NCBI GenBank assembly: GCA_009760855.2
Contig: WPIO01000019.1
Span: 2,277,501-2,341,500 of the forward strand
Length of the DNA: 64,000 nucleotides
Source of the DNA: Cristatella mucedo
Taxonomy: Eukaryota > Bryozoa > Phylactolaemata > Cristatellidae
Direction of reading: 5' to 3'
Shown: piece by piece, positions 1 through 16,212 of the stretch
Position numbering within the stretch: the first letter of the stretch is position 1
How the letters are laid out: every line of letters begins with the position of its first letter
The notes under the pieces: model-generated
What the model was told of the DNA's origin: nothing
The model's input: only the letters and a program-made list of their open reading frames with translations
Database searches by the model: none
Position numbers and translations under genes: made by a program

Positions 1-464
1 GGCAAAGCTTATAGTATACATTCTTAGCCAAGTAACTGCATACATACCCTGGCCATCGATTGTGCACCGGAAGCCGCTTAGGCTCGGTAAGTGACAAGAT
101 AACGATTTAAGTGACCAAATTTGCAAAACGTAAAAGATAAACATAGCCAATCAACAGCAAAATCGCAAACTGTGCAGGCTTAATTTATCTGGTTGTCATT
201 TATCAGTAGCCAGTTGACACGTTTCTTCTCTATCACAAGTTAACTGCACAGAAAGAAATTTAGTTATCTTAGGGCACTATGCACGTATTTTGTTGTTATT
301 TCTATTAATATGATTGTAAAATAGGTGTCTTATTATAGACTAGCGTTTTGGGGTTCCTATGAATAACTTTCTTAATTTAATCACCATTTAGTTGAAGGAA
401 ATCGGCAGACATCACCGACACAAACTTTGCAAGGCAGGCGTGGAGTTTATTGTTCACCAAAGTT

Positions 465-600
465 TAGTCTGACGGCTTGAATGACAAGTATAGCAGGGTA
501 TCGTCGGCATTGAAGGCAGCCAATTCCACAGGCCTGAATTACCTTTTTGGTGGTACTAATGGAGAACGGCAAAGGATAATGAGCAGAGCCTTGTGGAAAT
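465..600 (-). mobile_element. CR1/L2-like LINE fragment (reverse transcriptase piece)
   Basis: Read on the minus strand, this matches base by base, with substitutions, the longer minus-strand reverse transcriptase piece at 8410-8525, around the segment just before the ADD motif. It carries several stops and indels, so it is a dead fragment. The flanks (1-464) are AT-rich and hold nothing I recognise, apart from a short stretch near 70-95 that resembles the 3' end of a LINE family seen again near 25100 and 50830. Confidence 0.5.
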
Positions 601-2829
601 CCATCGGCAATGCATCTGCTTAATGGATGCCACACGATGCAGCATTGATGTAATTAGACATTCAAACCACTCCGCAGCCTCGTCAGCGGGACAGATCGTG
701 ACATCACTCTCACTTGGGTAGGGCCCATGCGAGCTCGAGTCTTCTAAGAAAGGGTTACCTAAACGCCAGAGCGTCACCAGCCAGCCCGATAATGACATCA
801 CCTTCAATTGGTCATGGTCAAGTGAGCAGTGGCCATGTGAGCACGAATTCGTTCTGGACCCATTTTTCCAGTTGGTGGCAGGGTTGTCGTTTGCTGAGGG
901 TATTATGACTGTAGGCAGACGGCATGCTAGCGATGCTTTGTAGGCACCTGCAGCTTCCAAGTTTGTCTTATGTTCAGCCAGGCTGCAGTGCCGCAGGGCT
1001 GTCTTCCGTCAGCCTACATGCATGTTTGTATCGAGGTAGCGAAATCGCGAAACCAGCGAATCGCCAGCCATGCTTCGACGAGACAGCTCTGTCAGCATTC
1101 GTCGATCGTCTGCAAAGAACTGCACCGCTACGAGAGCTGCGTTTGCGGCCCGAGGACATTGGTACATGAGCCGCCAAAGCCAGTTTTTTCACGTCGCCTC
1201 GCTAACGACGCAGCGCAAGGAACACTGGGTGATCTGAGCCCAAATATTTAGTTCACGGTAGTAGACAAGTACATTAGTAGACTAAAACAGAGTCATTGCT
1301 TGCCTCGAAGTGTCATACGGAAAGCCGAAGGAGCTTGCCATTGCAAGTCCTGCCGGTCTCGTTGGTCAGAGTCGGTGGTTCGATTGCATCGCTCAACGCG
1401 TCGATTAAAGCCGCGGAAGGCAACACCGCAGAGCGTTCGCGTTCTTGGCATGTAGCAGTCGGCTGACCTTGTGCTCCACTCAAACTCTGCTCCGAAGCGC
1501 TACTGCATAGGCTCTTCGGGACGCCACAGACAAGCAACGACACAGACAACGCTTCGGACGAAAGCGGCAGTAGCGTGCTTCTCGGTGCTTTTTCGATAGA
1601 AGAACCGCAACGGTTTACTTGTTAGAGAAAGAGTCACACACGATTAAAAAGTGCTTATTTCCGGTTTAAATTCGCGGAAGGCAACTTTTCTGGTGTACCA
1701 GAATAATCTCAAATGGCTTTGGTTGTTTCTGCGTCTGACCGATTTGTCGTTTAGTGTCTGATCGGGTTTTATATGTTCGTTACAAGTCGCTCAAGACTTA
1801 GTCCAAACATATATGTACTTCTATATCCGAGACTGGAAGAACAGCTAAAAAATAATCATTAAATTCTTCTTCGTAGCACTGTGCTCTGCAGCTAAAATGT
1901 CATGAAATGCGTCCAAAGTATTCGGTTGGTGCGTTGGTGGTGGCGTGAATTAGGTTAAATTCCATTCCTGGTAAATTCCTGGTTTTGTGGCTGCTTGTCC
2001 TATGGCAATACTTAGGATTATAGAGGAGGCTGCATGCACGTCTCATGCCTATTTCATTTCGATTCTTCTCGCTCGTTTGAAGACTTCGTAAACTCCTCCT
2101 TTATGATTATCCCATGTGACTATTCTTTCGATTTTACCATAGAGGTTTAAATGTAGTCAAGTAAATGCCTCGATCTTTACGCCTATGTAAACCAATAAAC
2201 TAAGTGGGGTTAAAACTGCACTTCACTCGCTGAAAGGGTATTATGTTCAAAGAAAATGCATTATATTTATAACAAGTATATTCTATTTTTAGTTTTCTTA
2301 TAGTTTATTTATTGGTTTTAAACTTTCGTTATGCAGTGCACCGATTCTTGCGCTGCATATATTAAGCTTTCTGTGAATCTCATGCTTGATTTAAAGTGTA
2401 TTACTAATGCAAAATGCCTAGAAAGAGATTACGTTCTCTGAGGGATTGATAACAATTTTGTATTACTAATTAGTATTCTTATAGCTAAGCCTGCAGGCTA
2501 GCATCAATGTCTGGTCGCCGCGTCTACTGTTTACTATCATGAGGTACGCAGCATCGCTTGCTTGCACACTCCAACAGATACGCATATAGACTTCCTGGTT
2601 CGATCGCCAGTAACTTAATTTTCACCGTATTTCAAGTGTCTTCTAATAGTTTATGGGCTCAACTAGGAGATCTCTGGAGATTTTTTATCGTACCTCACGG
2701 GCTGTCTAACTGAGTGTAAAACAGACAAGGCTTGATTAGCAAAGCTTTGCTACGGATGGACATTATTAGTCGGTTATCACTCATACTGCGTGGAGTGAAT
2801 GTGTTCTACTGATCGTATTGTGTGCAATA
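601..2829. other. No gene recognised
   Basis: About 2.2 kb with only short unconvincing open frames. 620-1560 is of mixed composition and 1600-2800 is AT-rich. I see no splice-consistent exons, no repeats shared with the rest of the window and no RNA gene. Confidence 0.5.
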
Positions 2830-3025
2830 ATCACATTCTGTTTTGGAGATAATTTCAAGAATTTCAAGTGTGCATGCATGTACCTTCGTCTGTAACTCCG
2901 CTAAGCCACAAAGACTTATGATGGCAGGAGATTTTTGCATTGTGCACTCAAAGCCCAAGCGGCTTTCGGTACGCATTCGGTAGCCAACAGACTTCAACTC
3001 ACCCAAAAAAGAGAGGGTGAAAAGC
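2830..3025 (-). mobile_element. LINE 3' end fragment
   Basis: On the minus strand it carries a segment (plus 2945-3000) that matches the 3' terminal part of a LINE family also seen on the plus strand at 25060-25150 and 50790-50900. The shared core is a motif with 'aaagccgcttaggctgtgag' followed by 'gtgc'. Only the non-coding tail is left. Confidence 0.5.
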
Positions 3026-3068
3026 ATAGTTGAGTCAGGATAGCAGTTGATGCAGTGAGTAGCATGGA

Positions 3069-3535
3069 ATGTCGCAGCTCAGGATGGCTGGAAAGGTGTA
3101 TGAATTTTGTGCATTGACTGACTCACTGTCTCTTGTGGCTCATGTACATGACCCTACTCACATCAAGGGTCACACACTCGACCAGATTTTCTCATGCAAC
3201 TGCACCTTGTCATCACCAATTATTACCAAATCCTGCTTATCTGACCATATGCAGATCTAATTCAATCTATAGTGTGTTCCCACCTCCTCCTCTAAAATAA
3301 CCTGTGAATCGTGAAACCTCAAGACCCTTGACATCGATGCTGTCCGTGCGAGAATATCTGCTTCGCCTCTGCTGCTCAGTCCTCCCTCCGATCTGTCATC
3401 ATTGGTAGATAGCTATGTAACCGAGTTCCAGGGGTCAGAGGCTAATTCCCGCCAAACTCCGCTATACCCCGGCCATGCTGCCGTTCGCCTTGCCGCTGAG
3501 CTAGGGTAAGACGAGCGGCAGTCAGGTTACACTTC
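3069..3535 (+). mobile_element. CR1/L2-like LINE, end of endonuclease domain
   Basis: The frame from 3069 contains a stretch reading GHTLDQIF followed 20 residues later by LSDH. This is the typical end of the APE-type endonuclease of CR1/L2/Jockey non-LTR retrotransposons, where SDH carries the conserved Asp-His pair. The frame stops at 3258 and similar LINE-like sequence continues to about 3530 with stops. It is a decayed copy without its reverse transcriptase. Confidence 0.6.
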
Positions 3536-4615
3536 TTTATAATAACGCATGCGCCAACAACAACAGGGGAACTAGACAAGTCTACAGGGAGGGTCCTAAC
3601 CAAAGCACACTATAGGGGCACAAGACGAAGCAGCAAGCGCGAACAAACGTGTTAGTAGGGGTCAGTCGGCTTCTACAGTCCTGTCGTTGTACCGACTCTG
3701 AATCCAACAGTACGAGCGTGCGCCGTCCAAAACCCGGCTGGCTGAGTAACTGCTTGGCTAGTCCGAGTCGACAACTACCACAGTCGTAACCTTCCACCCA
3801 AAGACGCCAACACACGGGGGGGGGGTCACGAACACGCTACACGGGGAACGTGGAATATACAAGTCAACAATGAGCGAGCTATCCAGCTCCGCTCGGGCCT
3901 TGGGTACTCGTTCCCTTGCGTGCCCGGCAGCATCGCCGGAGCAAGCCTACACGAATCCAGGTGCATAACTCGGCCAGACCGGGAGCTTCCAACACCACGA
4001 CTGGGTGTTGCAGGCATTTCGCAGGCTACCCTGGGGTAGCCTACGAAAATTGGTTAAAAAATCAATTAATTTTTTTGTGGTCTTTTAAATGGTAAACATC
4101 TCAGAAATGTAATCCCAAATTTTGACGATCGACACACAACTGGAAAATAAAAAAAAAATCAAAGACCCAAACGTGGTATAACCGGAAATATACCGGAAGT
4201 GAGTAACTGGCGTTCTTTGTTATGATTTTCGCTCAGATTTCTGGACGATTTGCTTAACCAGACTGATAAATACATCAAATAATAAATTTTTCGCTATACA
4301 ATTGAATTAAATAATGTTCATGAATCATTAATCTATCTGTACAAGTAAATTGTGTGGGGGCACCTGCAAGGTCCGATAACAGTTGTAACATGTTTGACCG
4401 CGTAGCTGCACGCAAGCTGCCTAGCTACGCGGCATTCCCTGGTGGTAACATCGCGGCCAAAGCCTATTAATGCAATAAGTTCCTTGCCTGTACTGTTACC
4501 ATCTAAGATTCTAACATATTTGGATTATGACTGAACCGGGAGTAATAAAGGCGGCGTCCCCGGACGACTGTAAAGCTATAGCATAATCGCGGGCAGGGAG
4601 AGCCGCAAACAGCCG
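3536..4615. other. No gene recognised; short hairpin inside
   Basis: No recognisable coding sequence. 4040-4370 is strongly AT-rich. A perfect 10-bp inverted repeat with a 15-nt loop lies at 4398-4432. The stretch precedes the transposase-like ORF and may be part of that element, but I could not define terminal inverted repeats. Confidence 0.4.
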
Positions 4616-5545
4616 ATGCTATGGAGGTTGACCTCTGAGCCGGATGCATACAGCCAATCCAACATCCACTTTCGACACCTTGCATCAGCCGCCATTTCAT
4701 CTAACGGACACGTGTTGGACGTTCTACCACAAGCTTCCAAGATACATGGTTCAATGCAACGCTCGCGTCGTTCTTCAACTATTGGGCAGTGCACGGCTGG
4801 TGCTGTGAGTGCAGGCCGTGATGCAACTCGAGTAAATGAAGGAGTTTCGGTGAGTAGTGTAGGGGAATCGAGCGGCCCTCGGAAACGAGGACGACCGCAG
4901 GTTAAGGGCGGGTTCGGTGGACAGGGTGGGCTAACTGGCCAAATAGCTAGTAGGTTGCAGCAACACTTTGCCCGTGAGGTGAGAGAGAATACGAATAATC
5001 TAGAGGGCTTGAAGAAGGATGTATGGAAATCTTTTTACCATACTTTCTCCACTAATCAGGAGCCAGATCATAGGTTCTGTACGAAAGGTGCGTCGTCTGA
5101 ATGTCCCTATGAGAAAGTTGTAGCAACTAATACGGTGTATGACCATGCAAAATCAAGACATCATGTGCTAAAACCAGGGATTAAACAAGTCGCAAATAAT
5201 CTGTATGAGAATAAACTACCCGATGACCTTCTAAAAAAAATGTTCACACCCAAAACCATAATGAGTCTCTCTATAGGCTAATCTTAACAGAGTATCGAAA
5301 GACTGAAGGAGGCAGCTTGTCAGCAGTCCTAGTGGCAGCGGCTAATGCCTATTTACAGAAGAATGAAGGGATGTGTGGTCGTATCCCAGTTTTCACAAGG
5401 TTAGGCATTCCTGTAGGAAGGTATATGAGGTTGTTCATGAAGGGTTACGACTGAAAATCCAAGAAAGCTGATGTAGCAAAGGCAAAATACAACCTCAAGA
5501 ACAAAGGTGTACGTAGGAAGCCTGTACAAAGGCAAAAAAAATGAT
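4616..5545 (+). pseudogene. MULE-like transposase-associated ORF, broken
   Basis: An open frame of 221 codons (4616-5281) has a basic N-terminal part with an AT-hook-like RKRGRPQ, then a glycine-rich 'GGFGGQGGLTG', then a helix-rich segment with KKDVWKSFYHTF and a Cys-containing loop (FCTKG...CPYEK). This order resembles the Mutator-like transposase proteins that are repeated in many invertebrate genomes. After 5265 the similarity continues in another frame up to a lysine-rich end near 5540, so a frameshift near 5265 and at least one in-frame stop (about 5451) break it. The DDE catalytic core is not visible. Family assignment is from memory of the motif order and is moderate. Confidence 0.45.
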
Positions 5546-6825
5546 AAGGCATACTGCTCAGGTGATGGACCATTTATGTAGATAATTAGAAAGCCCCGAG
5601 AAAGTAAGCCGAGTTGCTCACGTGCCTGTCTGCCACTGTATACTGTCTGAGCTGAACAGAACGACTGCCTTTTTCAAGGCAATTGTCGGTATGTGCATTA
5701 TGCAGCTTCTGCAAATATATGCCAGCATTATTGGTCTCTTGGATGTCGGTTGTCTTTGTTTGCACTCGCCAAATTTTCCGGTTTTGACTCTGCAATGATG
5801 GATGCTGGCAAAACGTTGTCAAAGCACAACTTTCATCACTATCGATGAATGCTGAGACTCTGAGCTCCTCCAGAAAGTTAAATAAACATCTGCAACTGCA
5901 TTCACCACTGAATGCACCACGGACTTCCACTTACTCCATGTTCATTCTTGGTCATTGCAGTTGCTTGTTACCACTGTTTGCCTTATAAATTTAAAGCTTC
6001 GTCAAAACTCAGCCGATTAGTGTGAAGTTCGAAATACATGTATGTGTTTCAATGTTGTATGGCGACAAATATAGTAACAATCTTGTTATTCGTCACCTAC
6101 ATGCTTTGGCAGCTTAAGTTGGCTTCTCAGTGCTGTCACTTCAGTAGTACTTAGTACCTGGTAAATTGTACAACTTGGTTGATACTGGGCCGATCTGTGT
6201 GAAACTTGGAATATAGGTGGAGCTCACCTGTCTCGACACTCCCCACCTGTGCATCTAGGCATGATGGGTGTGTATGCATATAATGTGCCTGTCACGAAGT
6301 GTCCGTGGGCTGTGTTCGTGATGACAGTCAACAGTTTAAGATGTCAAATTTAAAAAAAAAATTGTGTGGGGGGAGAGTGTTTAGTCGAGTGTCTTGCATC
6401 TTTTGAGCGGTTTGCCATATTTCTACAATCTTTTTATTAATCGAAAAAATGTGGAGCTGCCTTTTAGCTGCAGTGCTATACGTGACCTTGGACTTTTACA
6501 GGTCATCAGAAGGTAAACACTGCAGCTATATCACATCAAACGATAGCTAATGCTACCAGTGTTCTTCGTGGCAATTTTCATGCCATTCAGTTTACTGGTC
6601 TTCGTACTATATTTAATAAATGTGCTTTTGGGGAGGACAACTCCACCATTAGTGGCCATTTTGGGGGATAACTCCCACTACTGGCCGACTTACCCCCTTA
6701 CTTGGCCAACTTCTACCCAAGAGCCCCGGTGAACCCACGTCACCGCACGTGCCGTAAGTCCGACTCCGGCCTAGCCGGTGACCCTAACTCTCATAGCCGT
6801 CCGGTCCCAGCCAACCGAACCCAGC
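5546..6825. other. No gene; pieces of a dispersed repeat
   Basis: AT-rich non-coding DNA. 6150-6240 resembles a dispersed repeat of unknown type also found at 51240-51320 and 63265-63360; 5960-6060 is a weaker relative. No exons or RNA genes are seen. Confidence 0.4.
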
Positions 6826-6829
6826 CTGG

Positions 6830-7735
6830 GTACAGCTACAACACGACACTAGCTGACATGCTCGACGAGTTTGCACCTTTGACAAAGCGCACTGTGCGCC
6901 CCCGCCCAGACGGCCTATGGTTTACCAGACATTAAACCAGCCAGGCCTACTAAGCGAAAGCTTGAGAAAGCATATAAAAGATCAGGAACGACTGTGTCCA
7001 TCGACAGGCATATGAAGACTACTGTAGGTCGTACCAATCGATCCTAGCAAAGGCCAAGTCTTGCTTCTATAAAAAAAACATAGTTGACTCACAGATGCAC
7101 AATCCAAAAATGCTGATGTCGACGATCAACCATCTCCTCAACCGCTTCCAGATTAGCTCCTTACCTGATGATCCTTGTGGTGATCTGGCCGATCGCTTCT
7201 CTCGATTCTTTGTGCAGAAGATAGACAAAATCAGGGAGTCCATCCCTGCGATGACAACATCCCCACTAGAATGCTGTTCCCCAATTCCTGACTGCACCTC
7301 AATGTCTACATTTAAGCAGGTCACTAGTGATCTCATCCTGAAGTTCATATACCAATCAAAGAAGACAACAAGTCCTCTGGACCCTATTTCCACTGTCCTG
7401 CTCCTGCGTTGAATTGATCTGCTGCTGCCATGCATAACTAACATCATTAATAGGTCATTAGCCTCAGGTCATGTCCCAGCACCTTTCAAAAAAGCTGTAG
7501 TCAGGCCACTTCTCAAGAAAGCGACACTTGACCAAGAGAACTTGAGCAACTACCGCCCAGTCTCCCTTTTACCATTCCTATCAAAGACACTAGAACGATC
7601 GTGGCGGACCAGCTGAACTCATATATTGAAACTTCAAACTTTGCTAGTAAGTTTCAGTCTGGCTTTAGAGCTAATCACTCCACAGAGTCAGCATTGCTTA
7701 GGGTGTACAACGACCTACTCAGTCCTGCAGAGCAA
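6830..7735 (+). mobile_element. CR1/L2-like LINE, linker and N-terminal reverse transcriptase
   Basis: Reading frames in order show the post-endonuclease linker (LADMLDEFAPLTKRTV at about 6850), the region before the polymerase, and the start of the reverse transcriptase with [17 protein letters not shown] (about 7550) and [16 protein letters not shown] (about 7655). These are hallmarks of the CR1/L2 group. A stop near 7410 and frameshifts near 7600 show that it is dead. It is cut off at about 7735, where a LINE of opposite orientation begins. Confidence 0.75.
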
Positions 7736-8745
7736 AAGCTTCTTTCGCCAACGGTCTTCAAGCGAAGAAATGGAACAGCCAATCTACTGCAATATAGGAC
7801 GTGAAGGCACGAGGAGGCTGAAACTGATGCAACAGTTCAGCTAGGTATGCAAGAGTCAAGCCGTGGAGGGCCTTATTGGTTAGCGGAAGAACTTCGCTCT
7901 GTATCCGTTGATCAAACGGTTGCCATGCTAGCTCTATCTCAAGCAAGAGAATATAAGGTCAAAACTCTCGGACTTCTGAGTTAGCCTTGCAGCCATATTT
8001 ATAGCCAGCTGCAGTAGCCTGGTGGCGTTTTTCGGTAGCCCAGCCAAAAGGGAATTATAATAATCTAACCGAGACAGAACCAAGGAGCTAGTTAATGTTT
8101 TTGCAATCCATCGTGGAAGACAATTGCTTGTCTTAGATAAGAACCGGACCTGACGGCTAGCTGTGTTAACGAAGTTTTCCAAATTTAGGCAGCTCGAAGA
8201 CGACACCTAAATTCCGAGCACACGGTGCTGGTGGCATAACAGCCTCGCCGCATTAGAAGAGCAAGGAATTCAACTCCATCCACACGCTTGTGGTGTCCTA
8301 TGAGTAGCAGGTTCCACTTCATCGCCTTAGTTTAAAGAAATTCGCCGAAATCCAGGATTGAATGTCTGCAAAGTAGGCGTCCAGCTAATCCGTCGCTGCC
8401 GCAGATTCCGACGGTTTAAATGACAAGCCCAGCTGAGTATCGTCAGCCTGAAAGTGATAGCCTATTCCATGGGCTCGAATTATCACTTTTCCCAGTGGTT
8501 GAGTATAAATAAAGAACAGCAAAAGACCGAGGACGTACACTCGTGGGACTCCACAGGTGACTAGTCGGATGTATGAGACCTGACCCCACACGACACGGAT
8601 TGAAAAGGAAGGAAATCTTTGACTTTGACAAGATGGTTATCAAACCCAGACTTCTTAAAGCGGCGTTCAAGCCTGCTCTTATTAAGGAGCTTTTGAGTTT
8701 TTTGTATATTGAAAGGATTCTCCACGACTCCCTCGAGGACGATCG
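7736..8745 (-). mobile_element. CR1/L2-like LINE of a second subfamily, reverse transcriptase end
   Basis: On the minus strand, 8591-8385 reads as the catalytic strand region of a reverse transcriptase with ADDTQL, though the usual aromatic residue before ADD is Gln here. 8206-7934 reads as the thumb-like part with LDYYNSLLAGLP. The 3' end (7930-7740) matches minus-strand sequence at 11890-12010. Frames are broken. A degenerate SINE abuts its 5' side. Confidence 0.65.
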
Positions 8746-8754
8746 CATTGGGAA

Positions 8755-8933
8755 AAGCACTGATTTAACTGATTTAACCGCCTCTTTTGTGTAGCGATAG
8801 CAGAGCCTTTACGGCTATCACCACCACTTGCAGAAGCTATAATAGATCGCCCACCGCAGGATGCGAACCCACGACCTCGGGACCGAAGTCGTGATAAGCA
8901 ACCGCTTTACGTAGTGCGCCATCACGGCTCACC
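8755..8933 (-). mobile_element. tRNA-derived SINE, family A
   Basis: Minus-strand copy of a repeat found about nine times in the window. It starts with a tRNA-like head (A-box-like segment, then a B box related to GGTTCGANTCC) and continues with a tRNA-unrelated body ending in a sequence like 'ggctgtttaatca'. The B box here is mutated. It is a retrotransposed element and not a functional tRNA gene. Confidence 0.65.
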
Positions 8934-11564
<2,631 letters not shown>

Positions 11565-11804
11565 TAGCGTCCACACAGGCCGGTGGACAAGCAGAAAGTT
11601 TTTCGCAGGAGCACTAGCGGGTCACGCGACCACAGCTGACCCGTTCCAATTAAATCCAGCTTAGTTAGCCGCTACTGTCCAACTGTAGCGCCAAATGAGG
11701 TAGTGCGCCTGTTGGCCGGGCGGAGAGTTGTGAGTCCGGCTGGGGTGGAACAGCATTGTGGGCGTGGCCACGCTCATAGAGGCTCAGGACGGCTGAAAAG
11801 GATG

Positions 11805-12150
11805 TGCCCTAGTCGGTAGCGGGAGAGCAACTGTCGTCGTTTAAAAATCGTGGAAGCGAGCTCCGAAGTCTAGGACCTGCAGAGCTACGGCGTCCCGCTC
11901 CAGCAGTCTTTAAGCAGAGGAATGGAACGGCTAATTTACTGTCCTCACCGGACCTGAGGGCGCGAGGAGGCTGAAGCTGGTGCAGCAGTCCAGCCTCGGT
12001 ACGAAGCAGCCAATCCAGAGCGCTTTTTGCAGACCACAGAAGCTGCGGTGATGACAGTGTGGAATGATGGGAAGATGCCGCCAACAGCTCCGCGAGCTCT
12101 CTGAAGTAAGCCCTCTCTTCTGCTTCATGATCTGCTAAGTCCTGCAATGT
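11805..12150 (-). mobile_element. LINE 3' coding end (second subfamily)
   Basis: The minus-strand frame contains LLHQLQPPRALRSGED followed by a motif like AGRRSSAGPRLRSSLP. This is the conserved C-terminus of CR1-like ORF2 (the 'capping' segment before the stop). It matches plus-strand sequence at 24780-24920 in the opposite orientation and minus-strand sequence at 7740-7950. Confidence 0.6.
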
Positions 12151-14060
12151 TATTCAAACGCTGCCTGCTTTAAGGGGGGGTGGGGGTGGGGGGGATGCAG
12201 CCTCTGACGGAGAAAGCGTGCAAACACGACCCATGTTATGTAGAGTCGTGGCATAATTCTGGGAGGAAAACGGCGCGCTGCTTCCATGGACACTTCGAGG
12301 CAACTCCCAATTCTGCTGCCAGAGGAGAATGTAAAAGCGAGGGCCGGCAAATATCGGATACCGGTGCGTGGCCTTCACCTACCACAAGTCACCTCGCTCG
12401 CACGTGCAACGTCTAAACAGTGGCTCAGTCAAAAACAAAACCTAATCGCTCTGTTTATAAAAGGAAATCATCTGAGTCATCGCGCCGCGCCAGAGACAGG
12501 CAATTCCGAGCCTTAGTGCCATTACATGCGCTGCTGCTATGTTATTGCTACCCCTACTGCATATATGCCACCGTAGCAGACAGCTGGCAGCAGACGGTTT
12601 CCCACCAGCTTCAGACATTGCTCAACAGGGACCTGCGTGAAGAGTGGCAGCCAACGAGAGAGGAAGGGAAGCAACTGCGGATTCCTCTGCGTCTGCGATT
12701 TTCATCCTCTCAGTCAGCTGCTCAGTCAGCTGACTGAGCAAGCTCTTTCAAGCGGCTGGCCTACAAGGAATAAGATGACCTGTGCACCGGGGCAATTATT
12801 TCAGTACGAATTACTAGAATGCTTGCATGCTGTCCTGGCGCTTCGCTTAGCATATTTCGACTTACCTACGGACCTGTCTGTTTCAGATTCTGTCAAGGCT
12901 GTGAGGATGGATGGTAAAGTGTAGCCCACTGTGGGCGACATGCACCAGAAGGCTTCAAGAGGAGAGTGGGTCTAACTGCGATCATTCAACTATGCACCGG
13001 TCAAGCTATACATGCTCGGCCATTGAGTCCATTTCAGACGCACGGTGGAGCTAGAGTCCCGAGAAAAAAGCTTGCGAGTCTCACAAGCCAAGCCAACTCA
13101 CGCAGGTACGACGTCAATATCGGAGTACGACATCAATCAAGGGCGCCCATACTTTAATTGCTAGTTCACGTCCTTACTGCGTAACTGCATATTCCACAGC
13201 TAATGTATGCCACATGTGTCCACCAAAGTGTACGAAGTGCAACTGACTACTACAAATGGTCGTACTGTAAGGTCTAAGCCGTAGATTCTGGCCCGACAGG
13301 TTCGGAATTATTGTAACTCAGGAACAGCTAATAATTGATCTCTACTATAAAACTATCATAACCTGACTTGATTAAACGTGCTAACGGTTCAGTACGGCGC
13401 TCGAAGCTGACAGCTCTTCCTCGATTATTTATTTGTCTCTGACGCAGTCACTGGCTCTGAAAGTGCACGGATTCTCTCCGTGATCTGCACGTGTGGGGTA
13501 GCCACCTACTGCCGAAGAGGGAGCTACGTATGCATTCTGCTAGCTACTGACCTATCTAGATACAGTAAATTCCTAATTCCTTAAAAGATGATTAATTTGC
13601 GTGGGCTGACCAGATAGCACAACCGCGAGCTTCTATGGCTTGCTTTTTAAGTGTCGATTACTGTTTGCTTCTGTTCTGCTTTTGATTAGTCTTCTATCGC
13701 ACGATTACATGGATCACGTGGTGACTCAGGATGACCGACTCTGTCAGGATGCAGGTCCGATCTAGATGAAAGAGCCCTCTTCTGGGGTGAGGTTGGTTCA
13801 CACCTTCCATTTTCCAATTTTCAAAGTTAGGGTACAGACTAGGTTTTCTGAAAAACAATCATTTTTGAAAAACTGCCGTTTACTGTTTTCAAATTTTAAT
13901 AGCAGCTATTAACGGGTATTTACACTGTTTTTCAGCTTTACACTAGTTTTACAGTCAATAGCTTATTTTTCTTATGACTTCCGTTTTATCATATATTTTT
14001 CATAATAATTTCTAAATCAATTCATCTTCATTTCTTAAAACAATATTTCAAGAGTGCAAG
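12151..14060. other. No gene recognised
   Basis: Contains a G-rich run at 12174-12191 and a perfect 20-bp palindrome at 12720-12739. Several medium ORFs (12180-12924) occur in a moderately GC-rich stretch, but none resembles a known domain or has convincing splice sites. 13560-14060 is AT-rich. Confidence 0.4.
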
Positions 14061-14064
14061 TGCA

Positions 14065-14316
14065 TTAAGCAACTTGTTTGAGAGGCGCGATCTTAATTTT
14101 GTACAGATATTTCGTAAAGACCGGGAAAACTTTTTTAACATCCGTTGGTGTCTTTCTAATGGTTAGAATTGTGTCATACAATTTCTGGAGATTTTCAGTG
14201 TGCTGGCCATAGTTCCTGAAGAGCGCGAATCCGGTATTGAGCCATTTGAAACTATTTTGCCCTCTGACTGCAATCGATAATCCATCTTTTTGACTTACTA
14301 TTCTATTGCGTATCAC
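14065..14316 (-). pseudogene. Possible hAT transposase C-terminal remnant
   Basis: The minus-strand frame of 83 codons ends with TPTDVKKVFPVFTKYLYKI, which resembles the hAT dimerisation domain core (usually a TS/TP, then ERxFS, then a basic KxR segment). The diagnostic ERxFS is changed, and nothing upstream supports the rest of the transposase. It could be a chance ORF. Confidence 0.25.
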
Positions 14317-14324
14317 TTTGCAGC

Positions 14325-14410
14325 AAATGTAAAGCGCCTAGAAAGAGATTAAGTTCTCTGAGGGCGCTTTATCAAGTGCAATATTATTATTATTATTATT
14401 ATTATTATAA
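14325..14410 (+). mobile_element. LINE 3' tail with (ATT)n
   Basis: Conserved 3' tail 'gtaaagcgcctagaaagaga' followed by a complementary 'ttctctgagggcgcttt' and an ATT microsatellite. The two halves can pair as a stem-loop. The same tail ends the recognisable LINE copies at 37262-37702 and 57225-58670, which identifies it as the CR1/L2-like 3' end. Confidence 0.75.
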
Positions 14411-14919
14411 GAAATATATTCAATTCATCTTGAAGAGACAAGTTCACACTTTCAGCATCATTTGACGACAGTTCAACGACAACTTCTACATCGTTGACTC
14501 CAAATAGACGAGATGCTAGATTTCCTGCGAAATTTAGCGATGGCGACTTTTGCCTTTAATAGCGGCTCTAATATCGCTGGGATGGAGTTCAAGCGCGTCT
14601 TAACGTCAAGATACATTTAAATCTTGCGTCCGAAGTCAGCACTTACTTTGGATTGAAAGGCATTATTTTGCAGTTGACTTTTTGATATATTTGACAAGCT
14701 TGCGTGATTTTGTAAGCAGATCGCGGTAATCGACGTCTGAACAATAATCGACTAATCGACCGTGACCACCCACTGCTTGATTGAATGCCGTGCTCGAAGA
14801 TGCTGCCAGCTGGCTGTGCTAGCGGTCGTGTATATGATTGCCTCAAAATAAATAATAAATTAATTAATACATTCTAGCCGATTGAACCACCACATTTGTA
14901 CAGTGGGAAAAGATTCTTA

Positions 14920-15042
14920 ATGACTATCACCACCGCTTGCAGTTGCCAATAAGGGATCGCCCACTGCATGAACCAAATACACGTCCTCGGCCGTGTAGAG
15001 CCAACATCTTTCCTCCTGGGCTATCACGGCTGTAGCCAACGA
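14920..15042 (-). mobile_element. tRNA-derived SINE, family A (degenerate)
   Basis: The minus-strand copy keeps the 'gggctatcacggc' end (head complement) and the 'gatcgcccactgca' region next to the B box, but the B box itself is altered. The rest of 14411-15400 is otherwise unremarkable. Confidence 0.5.
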
Positions 15043-16212
<1,170 letters not shown>

